Shown: positions 35,341-43,583 of the stretch, piece after piece | Numbering within the stretch: position 1 is the stretch's first letter | How the letters are laid out: every line of letters starts with the position of its first letter | Assembly: GCA_030535235.1 (NCBI GenBank) | Contig: JAUNCL010000002.1 | Coordinates: forward strand, 79,731-143,730 | Length of the DNA stretch: 64,000 nucleotides | Direction of reading: 5' to 3' | Origin: Bacillota bacterium | GTDB taxonomy: Bacteria; Bacillota; Clostridia; Oscillospirales; Oscillospiraceae | Made by a program: the position numbers and the translations under genes | Notes under the pieces: generated by a model | Databases searched by the model: none | What the model saw: only the letters and a program-made list of their open reading frames with translations | What the model was told of the DNA's origin: nothing

Positions 35341-35360
35341 GGAACGGGCATGCCCGTTCC
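35341..35360. repeat. 20-base palindrome, dispersed
   Basis: GGAACGGGCATGCCCGTTCC is a perfect palindrome. Variants of ATGCCCGTTCCCT(A/G)CAT occur near 14890 and, inverted, near 11030, always in gaps. Confidence 0.55.
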
Positions 35361-35405
35361 CTACATAGGAGTGTTCGGCGTTTTCCACGACGTTCTCGAT
35401 AAACG

Positions 35406-35433
35406 AAAAGCCGACCCCTGAAGGTCGGCTTTT
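35406..35433 (-). terminator. Terminator after cysK
   Basis: AAAAGCCGACC and GGTCGGCTTTT form an 11-base stem; on the minus strand CTTTTCGTTT follows. It ends the metY-cysK transcript. Confidence 0.8.
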
Positions 35434-35452
35434 CCGGAAGGTGTTTCGTTGT

Positions 35453-36385
35453 TTATTCCCCGAACAGCGGGGTGGAGAGGTAGCGGTCGCCAGTGTCGGG
35501 CAGGAGGACCACGATGGTCTTGCCCTCGTTCTCCGGCCGCTGGGCCAGCTGGATGCCGGCCCACACTGCCGCGCCGGAGGAGATGCCCACCAGGACGCCC
35601 TCTTCCCTGCCCACGGCCCGGCCGGTCTCAAAGGCGTTGTCGTTGGACACGGGGATGATCTCGTCGTAGACCTTGGTGTCCAGCACGTCGGGGACGAAGC
35701 CCGCGCCGATGCCCTGGATCTTGTGGGCGCCGGCCTTCCCCTGGGAGAGAACGGGGGAGTCGGCAGGCTCCACGGCCACCACCTGCACCTGGGGCTTCTG
35801 CTCCTTCAGATACTGACCGGTGCCGGTGACGGTGCCGCCGGTGCCTACGCCGGCCACGAAGATGTCCACCTGGCCGTCGGTGTCCGCCCAGATCTCCGGG
35901 CCGGTGGACCCGTAGTGGGCCTTGGGGTTGGCGGGGTTCACGAACTGGCCGGGAATGAAGCTGCCGGGGATCTCCTTTGCCAGCTCCTCGGCCTTGGCGA
36001 TGGCCCCCTTCATGCCCTTGGCCCCCTCGGTGAGGACCAGCTCGGCCCCGTAGGCCTTCATCAGCTGGCGGCGCTCCACGGACATGGTCTCGGGCATGAC
36101 GATGATGGTCCGGTAGCCCCGGGCGGCGGCCACGGAGGCCAGGCCGATGCCGGTGTTGCCGGAGGTGGGCTCGATGATCACCGAGCCGGCCTTCAGCTTG
36201 CCCTCCGCCTCAGCCTGGTCGATCATGGCCTTGGCAATGCGGTCCTTCACGGAACCGGCGGGGTTCAGGTATTCCAGCTTGGCCAGAACCTTGGCCTTCA
36301 GGCCCAGGCGCTGTTCGATATGGGTGAGCTCCAGCAGCGGGGTGCCGCCGATGAGCTGGTCTGCGGAAGTATAGATGCGTGCCAT
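35453..36385 (-). CDS. cysK: Cysteine synthase A (O-acetylserine sulfhydrylase)
   Basis: This 310-residue PLP enzyme makes cysteine from O-acetylserine and sulfide. The PLP lysine is in [14 protein letters not shown], the substrate loop is [11 protein letters not shown], and the phosphate-binding [12 protein letters not shown] is intact; SSGAAVWAG is near the C-terminus. It follows metY by 13 bases on the minus strand, with GGAGG before its start, so the two sulfhydrylases form an operon. Regulation by sulfur or Fe-S status is suggested by the operator at the shared promoter region. Confidence 0.95.
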   Translation of the reverse strand: MARIYTSADQLIGGTPLLELTHIEQRLGLKAKVLAKLEYLNPAGSVKDRIAKAMIDQAEAEGKLKAGSVIIEPTSGNTGIGLASVAAARGYRTIIVMPETMSVERRQLMKAYGAELVLTEGAKGMKGAIAKAEELAKEIPGSFIPGQFVNPANPKAHYGSTGPEIWADTDGQVDIFVAGVGTGGTVTGTGQYLKEQKPQVQVVAVEPADSPVLSQGKAGAHKIQGIGAGFVPDVLDTKVYDEIIPVSNDNAFETGRAVGREEGVLVGISSGAAVWAGIQLAQRPENEGKTIVVLLPDTGDRYLSTPLFGE

Positions 36386-36398
36386 GATCGTTTCCTCC

Positions 36399-37682
36399 TT
36401 ATTTCAATGCGGCGAAGCCCTGTTCCAGGTCCGCGATGATGTCGTCGATGTGCTCGGTGCCGATGGACAGCCGGATGGTGTTGGGCTTAATGCCCTGGTC
36501 GGCCAGCTCCTCGGCGGTGAGCTGGGAGTGGGTGGTGGTGGCCGGGTGGATGACCAGGCTCTTCACGTCGGCCACGTTGGCCAGCAGGGAGAAGATGGTC
36601 AGGTGGTCAATGAAGGCGTGGGCCTCCTTCTGGCCCCCCTTGACCTCAAAGGTGAAGATGGACCCGCCGCCGTTGGGGAAATACTTCTGGTACAGGGCGT
36701 GGTCGGGGTGGTCAGGCAGAGAGGGGTGGTTGACCTTTTCCACCAGGGGGTGGTTGGACAGGTACTCCACCACCTTTTTCGTGTTCTCGGCGTGGCGCTC
36801 CAGCCGCAAGGAGAGGGTCTCCACCCCCTGGAGGAGCAGGAAGGCGTTGAAGGGGGAGATGGCGGCGCCGGTGTCCCGCAGGAGGATGGCCCGGATGTAG
36901 GTCACATAGGCGGCGGGGCCCACGGCGTCCACGAAGGACACCCCGTGGTAGCTGGGGTTGGGGTCGGCGATGGGGCCGAACTTGCCAGAAGCCTTCCAGT
37001 CGAACTTGCCGGAGTCCACGATAACGCCGCCCAGGGAGGTGCCGTGGCCGCCGATGAACTTGGTGGCCGAGTGGACCACGATGTCAGCCCCGTGCTCGAT
37101 GGGCCGGATCAGGTAGGGGGTGCCGAAGGTGTTGTCAATGACCAGGGGCAGGCCGTGCTTGTGGGCGATGGCCGCCACGGCGTCGATGTCGGGAATATCG
37201 GAGTTGGGGTTGCCCAGGGTCTCCAGGTAGACCGCCTTGGTGTTGGGCCGGATGGCGCCCTCCACTGCCGCCAGGTCGTGGGCGTCCACGAAGGTGGTGT
37301 CGATGCCGTACTGGGGCAGGGTGTGGGCCAGCAGGTTGTAGCTGCCGCCGTAGATGGTCTTCTGGGCCACGATGTGGTCCCCCTTCTGGGCCAGGGCCTG
37401 GATGGCGTAGGTGATGGCGGCGGCGCCGGAGGCCACGGCCAGGGCGGCCACACCGCCCTCCAGAGCGGCGATGCGCTTCTCCAGCACATCCTGGGTGGAG
37501 TTGGTCAGGCGGCCGTAGATGTTGCCGGGGTCGGCCAGCCCAAACCGGGCGGCGGCGTGGGCGGAGTCCCGGAAGACGTAAGAGGTGGTCTGGTAAATGG
37601 GGACCGCCCGGGCGTCGGTGGCGGGGTCGGGGCTCTCCTGGCCCACGTGAAGCTGCAGGGTCTCGAATCTATAGTTTGCCAT
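36399..37682 (-). CDS. metY: O-acetylhomoserine sulfhydrylase
   Basis: This 427-residue Cys/Met-metabolism PLP enzyme makes homocysteine from O-acetylhomoserine and sulfide. Landmarks: [30 protein letters not shown] (a variant of the usual NP block), the PLP lysine in [18 protein letters not shown], and the C-terminal [15 protein letters not shown]. The subgroup assignment rests on length and the long [11 protein letters not shown] insertion. The ATG at 37682 has GAAAGGAAG upstream. The leader is about 175 bases and shows no SAM riboswitch core. Confidence 0.93.
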   Translation of the reverse strand: MANYRFETLQLHVGQESPDPATDARAVPIYQTTSYVFRDSAHAAARFGLADPGNIYGRLTNSTQDVLEKRIAALEGGVAALAVASGAAAITYAIQALAQKGDHIVAQKTIYGGSYNLLAHTLPQYGIDTTFVDAHDLAAVEGAIRPNTKAVYLETLGNPNSDIPDIDAVAAIAHKHGLPLVIDNTFGTPYLIRPIEHGADIVVHSATKFIGGHGTSLGGVIVDSGKFDWKASGKFGPIADPNPSYHGVSFVDAVGPAAYVTYIRAILLRDTGAAISPFNAFLLLQGVETLSLRLERHAENTKKVVEYLSNHPLVEKVNHPSLPDHPDHALYQKYFPNGGGSIFTFEVKGGQKEAHAFIDHLTIFSLLANVADVKSLVIHPATTTHSQLTAEELADQGIKPNTIRLSIGTEHIDDIIADLEQGFAALK

Positions 37683-37863
37683 GATAGGGTACTTCCTTTC
37701 TTATTTGTATATCGTGTTTTCTGTTTTGGATGGGTTTGTGGTTCAGCCGGGACAGCGACAAGCGATACACATTCGTCCGAAGCGGAAGTTGGCCCGTAAC
37801 AGGGCGGTAAATAAACGTCTCAAAACCAATTACCTACCTTTCGTGTGGCTTTTGGATGTTCGC

Positions 37864-37892
37864 AGTATAACCCCTAAATCCTATTATGTCAA
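37864..37892 (-). promoter_or_regulatory. metY-cysK promoter
   Basis: On the minus strand TTGACA (37887-37892) and TATACT (37864-37869) are spaced 17 bases, a near-consensus promoter. The rest of the 370-base gap between metY and nifS contains no gene. Confidence 0.85.
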
Positions 37893-37896
37893 TAGG
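37880..37896. promoter_or_regulatory. Putative operator at metY promoter
   Basis: CCTATTATGTCAATAGG is an interrupted palindrome. Read on the minus strand it is CCTATTGACATAATAGG and covers the -35 box. The nifS promoter carries CCTATTGACTTTATAGG at the same position. An Rrf2-type (CymR/IscR-like) regulator is an inference from the controlled genes. Confidence 0.6.
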
Positions 37897-37970
37897 GAAA
37901 ATGAAATTTTTTCAAAAAAAGCATGGGCCGGGATCCTTCTGGATAAAATGGATTCGGTACTTTATAATTC

Positions 37971-37987
37971 CCTATTGACTTTATAGG
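37971..37987. promoter_or_regulatory. Putative operator at nifS promoter
   Basis: CCTATTGACTTTATAGG, extended by one base on each side to a 19-base interrupted palindrome, covers the nifS -35 box. It differs at two positions from the site at the metY promoter. Confidence 0.6.
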
Positions 37988-38003
37988 GTTAATGTGGTAT
38001 TCT
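37975..38003 (+). promoter_or_regulatory. nifS-nifU promoter
   Basis: TTGACT (37975-37980) and TATTCT (37998-38003) are spaced 17 bases. Confidence 0.8.
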
Positions 38004-38052
38004 GCAATCAACCTAATAAACAAGTAGGATTTAAGCCCAAGGAGGTTCCCCT

Positions 38053-39243
38053 ATGAGAATATATGCGGACAACGCCGCCACCACGAAAATGAGTCCCACT
38101 GCCATCGCCGCCATGCTCCCCTATCTCACCGAGCACTATGGCAACCCCTCCTCCCTCCACACCATCGGCCAGCAGGCCAACGAGGCCCTGGAGGGGGCCA
38201 GAGGGGTGGTGGCCCAGTGCCTCAACGCCCGCCCGGACGAGATCTATTTCACCTCCGGCGGCAGCGAGGCCGACAACCAGGCCATCCGCTCCGCCGCCAA
38301 AAACGGCGCCCGGCAGGGCAAGAAACACATTATTTCCACAGCCTTTGAGCACCACGCCGTCCTCCACACCCTGAACGCCCTGGCCCAGGAGGGCTTTGAG
38401 ATCACCCTGCTGGACGTCCACGAGGACGGAGTGGTCACCCCCGAGGAGGTGGCCGCCGCCATCCGGGAGGACACCTGCCTGGTGACCATCATGTACGCCA
38501 ACAACGAGATCGGCTCCATCCAGCCCATCCCGGAGATCGGCGCCCTGTGCAAGGAGCGGAAGATCCCCTTCCACACCGACGCCGTCCAGGCCGCCGGCCA
38601 CCTGGCCATCGACGTGAAGGCCCAGAACATCGACATGCTCTCCCTCTCCGGCCACAAGTTCCACGGCCCCAAGGGGGTTGGCGTCCTCTATGTGCGAAAG
38701 GGCCTCCAGCTCCACTCCCTCATTGAAGGGGGCGCCCAGGAGCGGAGAAAGCGGGCAGGCACCGAGAACATTGCCGGCATCGTCTCCCTGGCGGCGGCGC
38801 TGAAGGAGTCCTGCGACCACCTGGAGGAGAACGCCGCCAAGGTCTCCGCCCTGCGGGACAAGCTCATTGCCGGGCTGACGGCCATCCCCCACTCCATCCT
38901 GAACGGACACCCCACCCACCGCCTGCCGGGCAACGTGAACCTGTGCTTCGAGGGCATCGAGGGGGAGTCCCTCCTGCTGCTGCTGGACGACAAGGGCATC
39001 TGCGCCTCCTCCGGCTCGGCCTGCACCTCCGGGTCCCTGGACCCCAGCCATGTGCTGCTGGCCATCGGGCGGCCCCATGAGATCGCCCACGGCTCCCTCC
39101 GCCTGTCCCTGTGCGAGTGGAACACCGAAGAAGAGGTGGACTACATGCTGGCGGAGATCCCCAAGGTGGTTGACTATTTACGAAACATGTCCCCCCTGTG
39201 GCGGGCCATGGAGAAAGGAGAAAAACCCTATGTTATACAGTGA
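38053..39243 (+). CDS. nifS: Cysteine desulfurase (NifS/IscS group I)
   Basis: This 396-residue PLP enzyme takes sulfur from cysteine for Fe-S cluster assembly. It starts with the clostridial NifS signature RIYADNAATTKMSPTA; the PLP lysine is in SLSGHKFHGPKG and the persulfide cysteine in CASSGSACTSG, in the short-loop group I context. The ATG at 38053 has AAGGAGG upstream. Its end overlaps nifU by 14 bases, coupling desulfurase to scaffold. It opposes metY-cysK, which supply its substrate cysteine. Confidence 0.95.
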   Translation: MRIYADNAATTKMSPTAIAAMLPYLTEHYGNPSSLHTIGQQANEALEGARGVVAQCLNARPDEIYFTSGGSEADNQAIRSAAKNGARQGKKHIISTAFEHHAVLHTLNALAQEGFEITLLDVHEDGVVTPEEVAAAIREDTCLVTIMYANNEIGSIQPIPEIGALCKERKIPFHTDAVQAAGHLAIDVKAQNIDMLSLSGHKFHGPKGVGVLYVRKGLQLHSLIEGGAQERRKRAGTENIAGIVSLAAALKESCDHLEENAAKVSALRDKLIAGLTAIPHSILNGHPTHRLPGNVNLCFEGIEGESLLLLLDDKGICASSGSACTSGSLDPSHVLLAIGRPHEIAHGSLRLSLCEWNTEEEVDYMLAEIPKVVDYLRNMSPLWRAMEKGEKPYVIQ

Positions 39244-39652
39244 AAAGGTCATGGACCACTTCCGCAACCCCCGGAATGTGGGCTCCATTGAGAACGCCGA
39301 CGGCGTGGGCGAAGTGGGCAACGCCAAGTGCGGCGATATCATGAAAATTTACCTGAAGATCGACGACAACGTGGTCACCGATGTGAAGTTCGAGACCTTC
39401 GGCTGCGGCTCAGCCATCGCCTCCTCCTCCATGGCCACCGAGATGATCAAGGGCAAGCCCCTGAACGAGGTCATGGAGCTGACCAACAAGGCCGTGGTCC
39501 AGGCCCTGGACGGCCTGCCCGCCCACAAGCTCCACTGCTCCGTCCTGGCGGAGGAGGCCGTGAAGTCCGCCCTGAAGGACTATTACGATAAGAACGGCAT
39601 CGCATACGACCCCAAGCAGTTCCCCGACCTCAGCTGCGAGAGCTGCCACTGA
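39230..39652 (+). CDS. nifU: Fe-S cluster assembly scaffold NifU/IscU
   Basis: This 140-residue scaffold receives sulfur from NifS and iron to build clusters. All three cluster cysteines are visible, in NAKCGDIMK (with the adjacent aspartate), FGCGSAIASSS and LHCSVLAEEAV. It is the short clostridial NifU/IscU form, ending in a cysteine-containing LSCESCH tail. The ATG at 39230 has AAAGGAG upstream and lies inside nifS. A strong terminator follows. Confidence 0.95.
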   Translation: MLYSEKVMDHFRNPRNVGSIENADGVGEVGNAKCGDIMKIYLKIDDNVVTDVKFETFGCGSAIASSSMATEMIKGKPLNEVMELTNKAVVQALDGLPAHKLHCSVLAEEAVKSALKDYYDKNGIAYDPKQFPDLSCESCH

Positions 39653-39741
39653 GCAGCCCTCTCCGGCTTCGCTCTGTAGAGCTCAGCCACCTTTGCTCCC
39701 GCTGAACCCGAAGGGCTGGAACCACGCCCCCGCGCTCTTTT

Positions 39742-39778
39742 CCCCCCTTTTCTCCGGAGAAAAGGGGGGCTTTTGTTG
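39742..39778 (+). terminator. Terminator after nifU
   Basis: CCCCCCTTTTCTCC and GGAGAAAAGGGGGG form a 28-base perfect palindrome followed by CTTTTGTTG. Confidence 0.8.
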
Positions 39779-39840
39779 CCTGGATCTTATCCTTCGGGGA
39801 CGGCGGGAGGATCCCCCAAAATTCCAGGGGAAAACCCTCG

Positions 39841-39869
39841 TTGACTTTACTTTTTCCCTATGGTATCCT
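39841..39869 (+). promoter_or_regulatory. HD-GYP gene promoter
   Basis: TTGACT (39841-39846) and TATCCT (39864-39869) are spaced 17 bases. Confidence 0.7.
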
Positions 39870-39899
39870 TTCCCTATCAAAGAAAAAGGAGGGATTCCC

Positions 39900-41078
39900 G
39901 TGGAAATTGCCGACCGCCTGCTCCGTGATTTTGAAATGGATGCCGATCGCCGCATGGCATACATCTGCCGGGTGATGGTGGGACTGATGGCGCTGACCGT
40001 TCTCCTGAACCTGATCGGCATCTTTCGGCTCCCCTCCCTGCTGTACCCGATCATGCTCTTCGCCGTGGTCATCATGTTCTTCCCCACCATTCTGTATGAT
40101 GTGCTTCACTTCCACAGCAAATGGCTGCGCTGGTTCGTCCTGACCCTGATGGTCCTCATGTCCGGCGCGCTCTATGCCATTCTCTCCTACCATGTCATCA
40201 TCATGCTGGTCTTCCCGGTGACGGTGTCCTGCCTCTACTGCAACCGGGCCAGCGTGCTCTACACCACCATTCTCTCCCTGCCGGTGCTGGTGGTCAGCCA
40301 CCTGACCGCCTTCTATCTGAACGTGGTCCCCGACGAGCCTCTGGTCACCCTCCGGGGGGTCCTGTGCTACGGAATCCTCCCCCGGGCCATCGAGCTCATC
40401 GCCATCTCCGTGATCTGCCTCAGCGTCACCGGCAAGCTCCAGCGGCTCATCTCCGCCCTGATCCTGAAGAACAAGGAGCTCTACGACGACCAGCAGATCC
40501 TGGTCTACGGCCTGGCCGAGATCGTGGAGGCCCGCAGCCGGGAGACCGGCCAGCATGTCAAGCGGGTGGCAGCCTACACCCGCGTTCTGTGCAAAGCCAT
40601 GGGGCTTCCCGATGAGACCTGCGAAAAGGTCAGCGTAGCCAGTATGCTCCACGACGTGGGCAAGCTGGGGGTGCCGGAAAGCATCCTGCAAAAGCCCGGC
40701 CGCCTGACCCCTGAGGAGTTCCGGGTCATCCAGACCCATGTGGACTACGGCGGCAATCTGCTCCAGAACGCCCCCGGTGAGATCCTCCAGATCGCCGCCC
40801 GCATCGCCCGGCAGCACCACGAGCGCTACGACGGCGGCGGCTACCAGAAAGGCCTCCGGAACGAGGAGATCGACCGCTATGCCGCCTGCGTGGCCATTGC
40901 CGACGTCTTTGACGCCCTGGTCAGCAGGCGCTGCTACAAGGAACCCTGGCCCCCCGAGGAGGCCCGGGCCGAGATCCTGTCCCAGGCGGGCAAGCAGTTT
41001 GACCCCGACCTCACTGCCCTCTTTGACCAGCACTTCGATGAATTCCTGGCGGTTATGGAGCAGTACCCTGACCAATAA
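39900..41078 (+). CDS. Membrane HD-GYP domain protein (c-di-GMP phosphodiesterase-like)
   Basis: This 392-residue protein has a GTG start at 39900 with AGGAGG upstream. The N-terminal half (residues about 20-180) holds five or six membrane helices of no recognised sensor family. A short coiled region (ILKNKELYDDQQILVYG) leads to an HD-GYP domain with HD in SMLHDVGKLGVPESIL and the HH pair in RQHHERYDGGGYQKGL. The signature reads GYQ, not GYP, and other metal ligands (HVKRVAAYT, DVFDALVSRRCYK) are present. It is probably metal-binding; hydrolysis of cyclic di-GMP is likely but the altered GYP leaves a sensory-only role possible. Confidence 0.85.
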   Translation: MEIADRLLRDFEMDADRRMAYICRVMVGLMALTVLLNLIGIFRLPSLLYPIMLFAVVIMFFPTILYDVLHFHSKWLRWFVLTLMVLMSGALYAILSYHVIIMLVFPVTVSCLYCNRASVLYTTILSLPVLVVSHLTAFYLNVVPDEPLVTLRGVLCYGILPRAIELIAISVICLSVTGKLQRLISALILKNKELYDDQQILVYGLAEIVEARSRETGQHVKRVAAYTRVLCKAMGLPDETCEKVSVASMLHDVGKLGVPESILQKPGRLTPEEFRVIQTHVDYGGNLLQNAPGEILQIAARIARQHHERYDGGGYQKGLRNEEIDRYAACVAIADVFDALVSRRCYKEPWPPEEARAEILSQAGKQFDPDLTALFDQHFDEFLAVMEQYPDQ

Positions 41079-41089
41079 AGGAGAACCCT

Positions 41090-41896
41090 ATGGCCAACCC
41101 CATCCCCATCACGGATTTCAACGACCCGGCCCTGGACGTTTTCGCCCGGCTGTCCGAGGCCCAGCTTCTCAACCGGGAACACCCTGAGGAGGGGCTGTTC
41201 ATTGCCGAGAGCCCCCGGGTCATCGGCCGGGCTCTGGACGCCGGGCTCACCCCTGTGTCCTTCCTGGCGGAGGACAAGCACGTGGAGGGGGAGGCCCGGG
41301 AGATCCTGGCCCGGTGCGGGGACATCCCCGTGTACACCGCCCCCTTCCATGTCCTCACCCAGCTCACCGGCTTCCAGCTCACCCGGGGGATGCTCTGCGC
41401 CATGGGCCGCCCTCCCCTGCCCCCGGTGGAGGCCGTCTGCGCCCAGGCCCGCCGGGTGGCCGTCTTAGAGGACGTGATGAACCCCACCAACGTGGGGGCC
41501 ATCTTCCGCTCCGCCGCCGCCCTGAACATGGACGCCCTCCTGCTGACCCCCGGGTGCAGCGACCCCCTCTACCGCCGGGCCATCCGGGTGAGCATGGGCA
41601 CCGTCTTCCAGCTCCCCTGGACCTTCCTGGAGCCCGGCTGGCCGGAGCAGCTTCACGCCCTGGGCTTCCGCACCGCCGCCATGGCCCTCCGGGAGGACTC
41701 CCTGTCCATCCGGGACCCCCGGCTCCGGGCGGAGGAAAAGCTGGCGGTGGTTCTTGGCACCGAGGGGGACGGGTTAGCCCCCGCCACCATCGCCGCCTGC
41801 GACTACACGGTGCGCATCCCCATGTCCCACGGGGTGGACTCCCTCAACGTAGCCGCCGCCTCCGCCGTGGCCTTCTTTCAGCTGGGTGAACCCTGA
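41090..41896 (+). CDS. TrmH/SpoU family RNA 2'-O-methyltransferase
   Basis: This 268-residue protein is a SPOUT-class methyltransferase. An N-terminal substrate-binding part precedes the knot domain with motif 1 LEDVMNPTNVGAIFRSAAAL, motif 2 VVLGTEGDGL and motif 3 IPMSHGVDSLNVAAASAV. It is either an rRNA or a tRNA enzyme; motif 3 with MSHGVDSLNV rather than MxGxxxSLNVS does not settle which. The start has AAAGGAG upstream, 11 bases after the HD-GYP gene, so they may share a transcript. Confidence 0.88.
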   Translation: MANPIPITDFNDPALDVFARLSEAQLLNREHPEEGLFIAESPRVIGRALDAGLTPVSFLAEDKHVEGEAREILARCGDIPVYTAPFHVLTQLTGFQLTRGMLCAMGRPPLPPVEAVCAQARRVAVLEDVMNPTNVGAIFRSAAALNMDALLLTPGCSDPLYRRAIRVSMGTVFQLPWTFLEPGWPEQLHALGFRTAAMALREDSLSIRDPRLRAEEKLAVVLGTEGDGLAPATIAACDYTVRIPMSHGVDSLNVAAASAVAFFQLGEP

Positions 41897-41901
41897 CATA
41901 C

Positions 41902-41940
41902 AAAAAATCCTCCCTTGAAAAGAAAAAGGGAGGATTTTTT
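41902..41940. terminator. Bidirectional terminator between SpoU and deoC genes
   Basis: AAAAAATCCTCCCTT and AAGGGAGGATTTTTT are exact complements over 15 bases around a 9-base loop, with T runs in both directions, between convergent genes. Confidence 0.9.
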
Positions 41941-41941
41941 C

Positions 41942-42589
41942 TTACTTCCGGGCCTCTCCCACCAGGGCGGAGGCCCCCAGGCGGTCGGCGCCCAGGTCCA
42001 GGTAGGCCTGGCCGTCCTCCAGGGTGCGGATGCCCCCGGAGGCCTTCAGGCCGATGTGGGGGGCCAGGTTCGCCCGGAGAAGGGCCACATCTTCCTGCGT
42101 GGCGCCCCCGGTGCCGAAGCCGGTGGAGGTCTTCAAATAGTCCGCCCCGCCCTTCTCCACCACCTGGCAGAGCTTGACCTTCTCCAGGTCGGTGAGCTGG
42201 CAGGTCTCGATGATGACCTTCAGGGGCCGGCCCAGGCAGGCGGCCTTGACGGCCTTGATCTCCTCGATGAGGTCGGCCCACTTGCGCTCCTTCACCAGGC
42301 CCAGATTGATGACCATGTCAATCTCGCTGGCCCCGTTCTCCACGGCGTCCTTGGTCTCGAAGATCTTGCTGGCGGTGGTGCTGTAGCCGTTGGGGAAGCC
42401 GATGACCGTGCAGATCTTCAGATATCCCTGGACATAGTCGGCGGCGGCCTTCACGAAGGCGGGCGGGATGCAGGCCGTGGCGCAGCCGAACTCCATGGCC
42501 TCGTCGCAGAGGGTCTTGATCTGCTCCCAGGTGGCCTCGGGCTTCAGCAGGGTGTGGTCCACATGGCTGAGAATGTTGGCAATATCCAT
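41942..42589 (-). CDS. deoC: Deoxyribose-phosphate aldolase
   Basis: This 215-residue class I aldolase cleaves 2-deoxyribose 5-phosphate to glyceraldehyde 3-phosphate and acetaldehyde, the last step of deoxynucleoside breakdown. The Schiff-base lysine is in ADYLKTSTGFGTGGAT, the second lysine in HIGLKASGGIRTLED, and EIDMVINLG holds the proton-relay aspartate. The start at 42589 is preceded by AAAAGGAGCG. No other deo gene is adjacent. Confidence 0.95.
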   Translation of the reverse strand: MDIANILSHVDHTLLKPEATWEQIKTLCDEAMEFGCATACIPPAFVKAAADYVQGYLKICTVIGFPNGYSTTASKIFETKDAVENGASEIDMVINLGLVKERKWADLIEEIKAVKAACLGRPLKVIIETCQLTDLEKVKLCQVVEKGGADYLKTSTGFGTGGATQEDVALLRANLAPHIGLKASGGIRTLEDGQAYLDLGADRLGASALVGEARK

Positions 42590-42632
42590 ACAATCGCTCC
42601 TTTTCGACGGGGGTTGCCCCCGAATTTCCGAG

Positions 42633-43583
42633 TTATCTCAACGAGAGGCTGTTGTTCAGCAGGTGGGAGGAGTACAGAAAGAGGACGTCCTGGCCGCGGA
42701 AGTCCACGTAATCCCCCAGCAGGTAGGAGGGCAGGTAGCGCAGGTCCACCAGGGTGATCCTGGCATAGCTCTCGGTCAGGAGAGGGGCCAGACTGCTGCC
42801 GAAGGAGTCCCGGAACAAGATCAGCTCCCGGTCGGTGGCGGCCTGGGGGTTCTCCAGGGTCATCAGCCCCTGGGGGCCGGAGAGAAAGAGGTCGTAGGGC
42901 TCCCGTCCCCAGGCGGCGGCCTTGTCGTAGACCACCCCCGGCCGGGGACGGCCCATCAGGTCATAGCAGGTGACCGTGGTTCCCTCTAAGGCAGGGCCGG
43001 TGAGATAGCAGAGGGACTCCGGCGGGATGGGCAGGTCCCGGCCCCGCAGGTCCACCCCCCGGAAGTCCTCGGTGAGGGTCTGAACGGTGTAGCCCGCCCC
43101 GGTAAAGGGGACCCCCATGGCCCCGGCCAGATACCGGGCCGTGGGCAGAAGGGCCTCCTGCCGCCAGTGGACATCGGTGCGGTAGTAGTCCTCCAGGGTC
43201 ACCACGCCGGTCAGGTCGATGGTCTCCAGGAAGGGGGCCTGGCGGGTGATGGCCGCCGCCAGCTCCCGGCAATCCAGGTTGGGCCGGGAGCCTGCCAGGA
43301 AGGCGTGCTTGCCGGGGATGACCGCCAGCCAGCACTGCCCGCCGGATTTCTCCAAATAGTCGTCATAAATGGACTGAAAGACCCCTGCCGCGTGGTCGGC
43401 CATGGCGGGCTCCAGCCGGGGCTCCGCCCGGACCAGATGGTCCCCCACCCGGTAGAGGCCGTCAGGCTCCTGCCGGTCAAAGACCTCCAGGGCGGTCAGG
43501 GAGGACAGGGAGGTCCAGCCCCCCAGCAGGAGGACCGTGACCAGGGTAAGGGCCGTGAGACAGATCCGTTTCCCTGTCATCAT
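42633..43583 (-). CDS. DHHW-motif protein (AlgX/AlgJ-like, SGNH-type)
   Basis: This protein of about 316 residues has an N-terminal signal/anchor (GKRICLTALTLVTVLLLGG) and a domain resembling the DHHW/alginate O-acetylation proteins. YRTDVHWRQEA is the motif block, where H-W follows D-V rather than D-H, and LILFRDSFGSSLAPLL is the SGNH-like block with the D-S pair. Relatives work with an MBOAT acyltransferase to acetylate cell-surface polysaccharide; no MBOAT gene is nearby. Start at 43583 (or 43580) overlaps the stop of the upstream lipoprotein gene, so the two are coupled. An ATG at 43601 is rejected for want of a ribosome site. Confidence 0.75.
   Translation of the reverse strand: MMTGKRICLTALTLVTVLLLGGWTSLSSLTALEVFDRQEPDGLYRVGDHLVRAEPRLEPAMADHAAGVFQSIYDDYLEKSGGQCWLAVIPGKHAFLAGSRPNLDCRELAAAITRQAPFLETIDLTGVVTLEDYYRTDVHWRQEALLPTARYLAGAMGVPFTGAGYTVQTLTEDFRGVDLRGRDLPIPPESLCYLTGPALEGTTVTCYDLMGRPRPGVVYDKAAAWGREPYDLFLSGPQGLMTLENPQAATDRELILFRDSFGSSLAPLLTESYARITLVDLRYLPSYLLGDYVDFRGQDVLFLYSSHLLNNSLSLR

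Noticed and set aside
37683-37860. SAM riboswitch or T-box in the metY leader
   Set aside because: No S-box core and no T-box motif is visible in the 175-base leader; the promoter operator is the better explanation.
37681-37986. Open frame of 101 residues on the plus strand between metY and nifS
   Set aside because: It runs through two promoters and their operators, has no ribosome site and no recognisable sequence.
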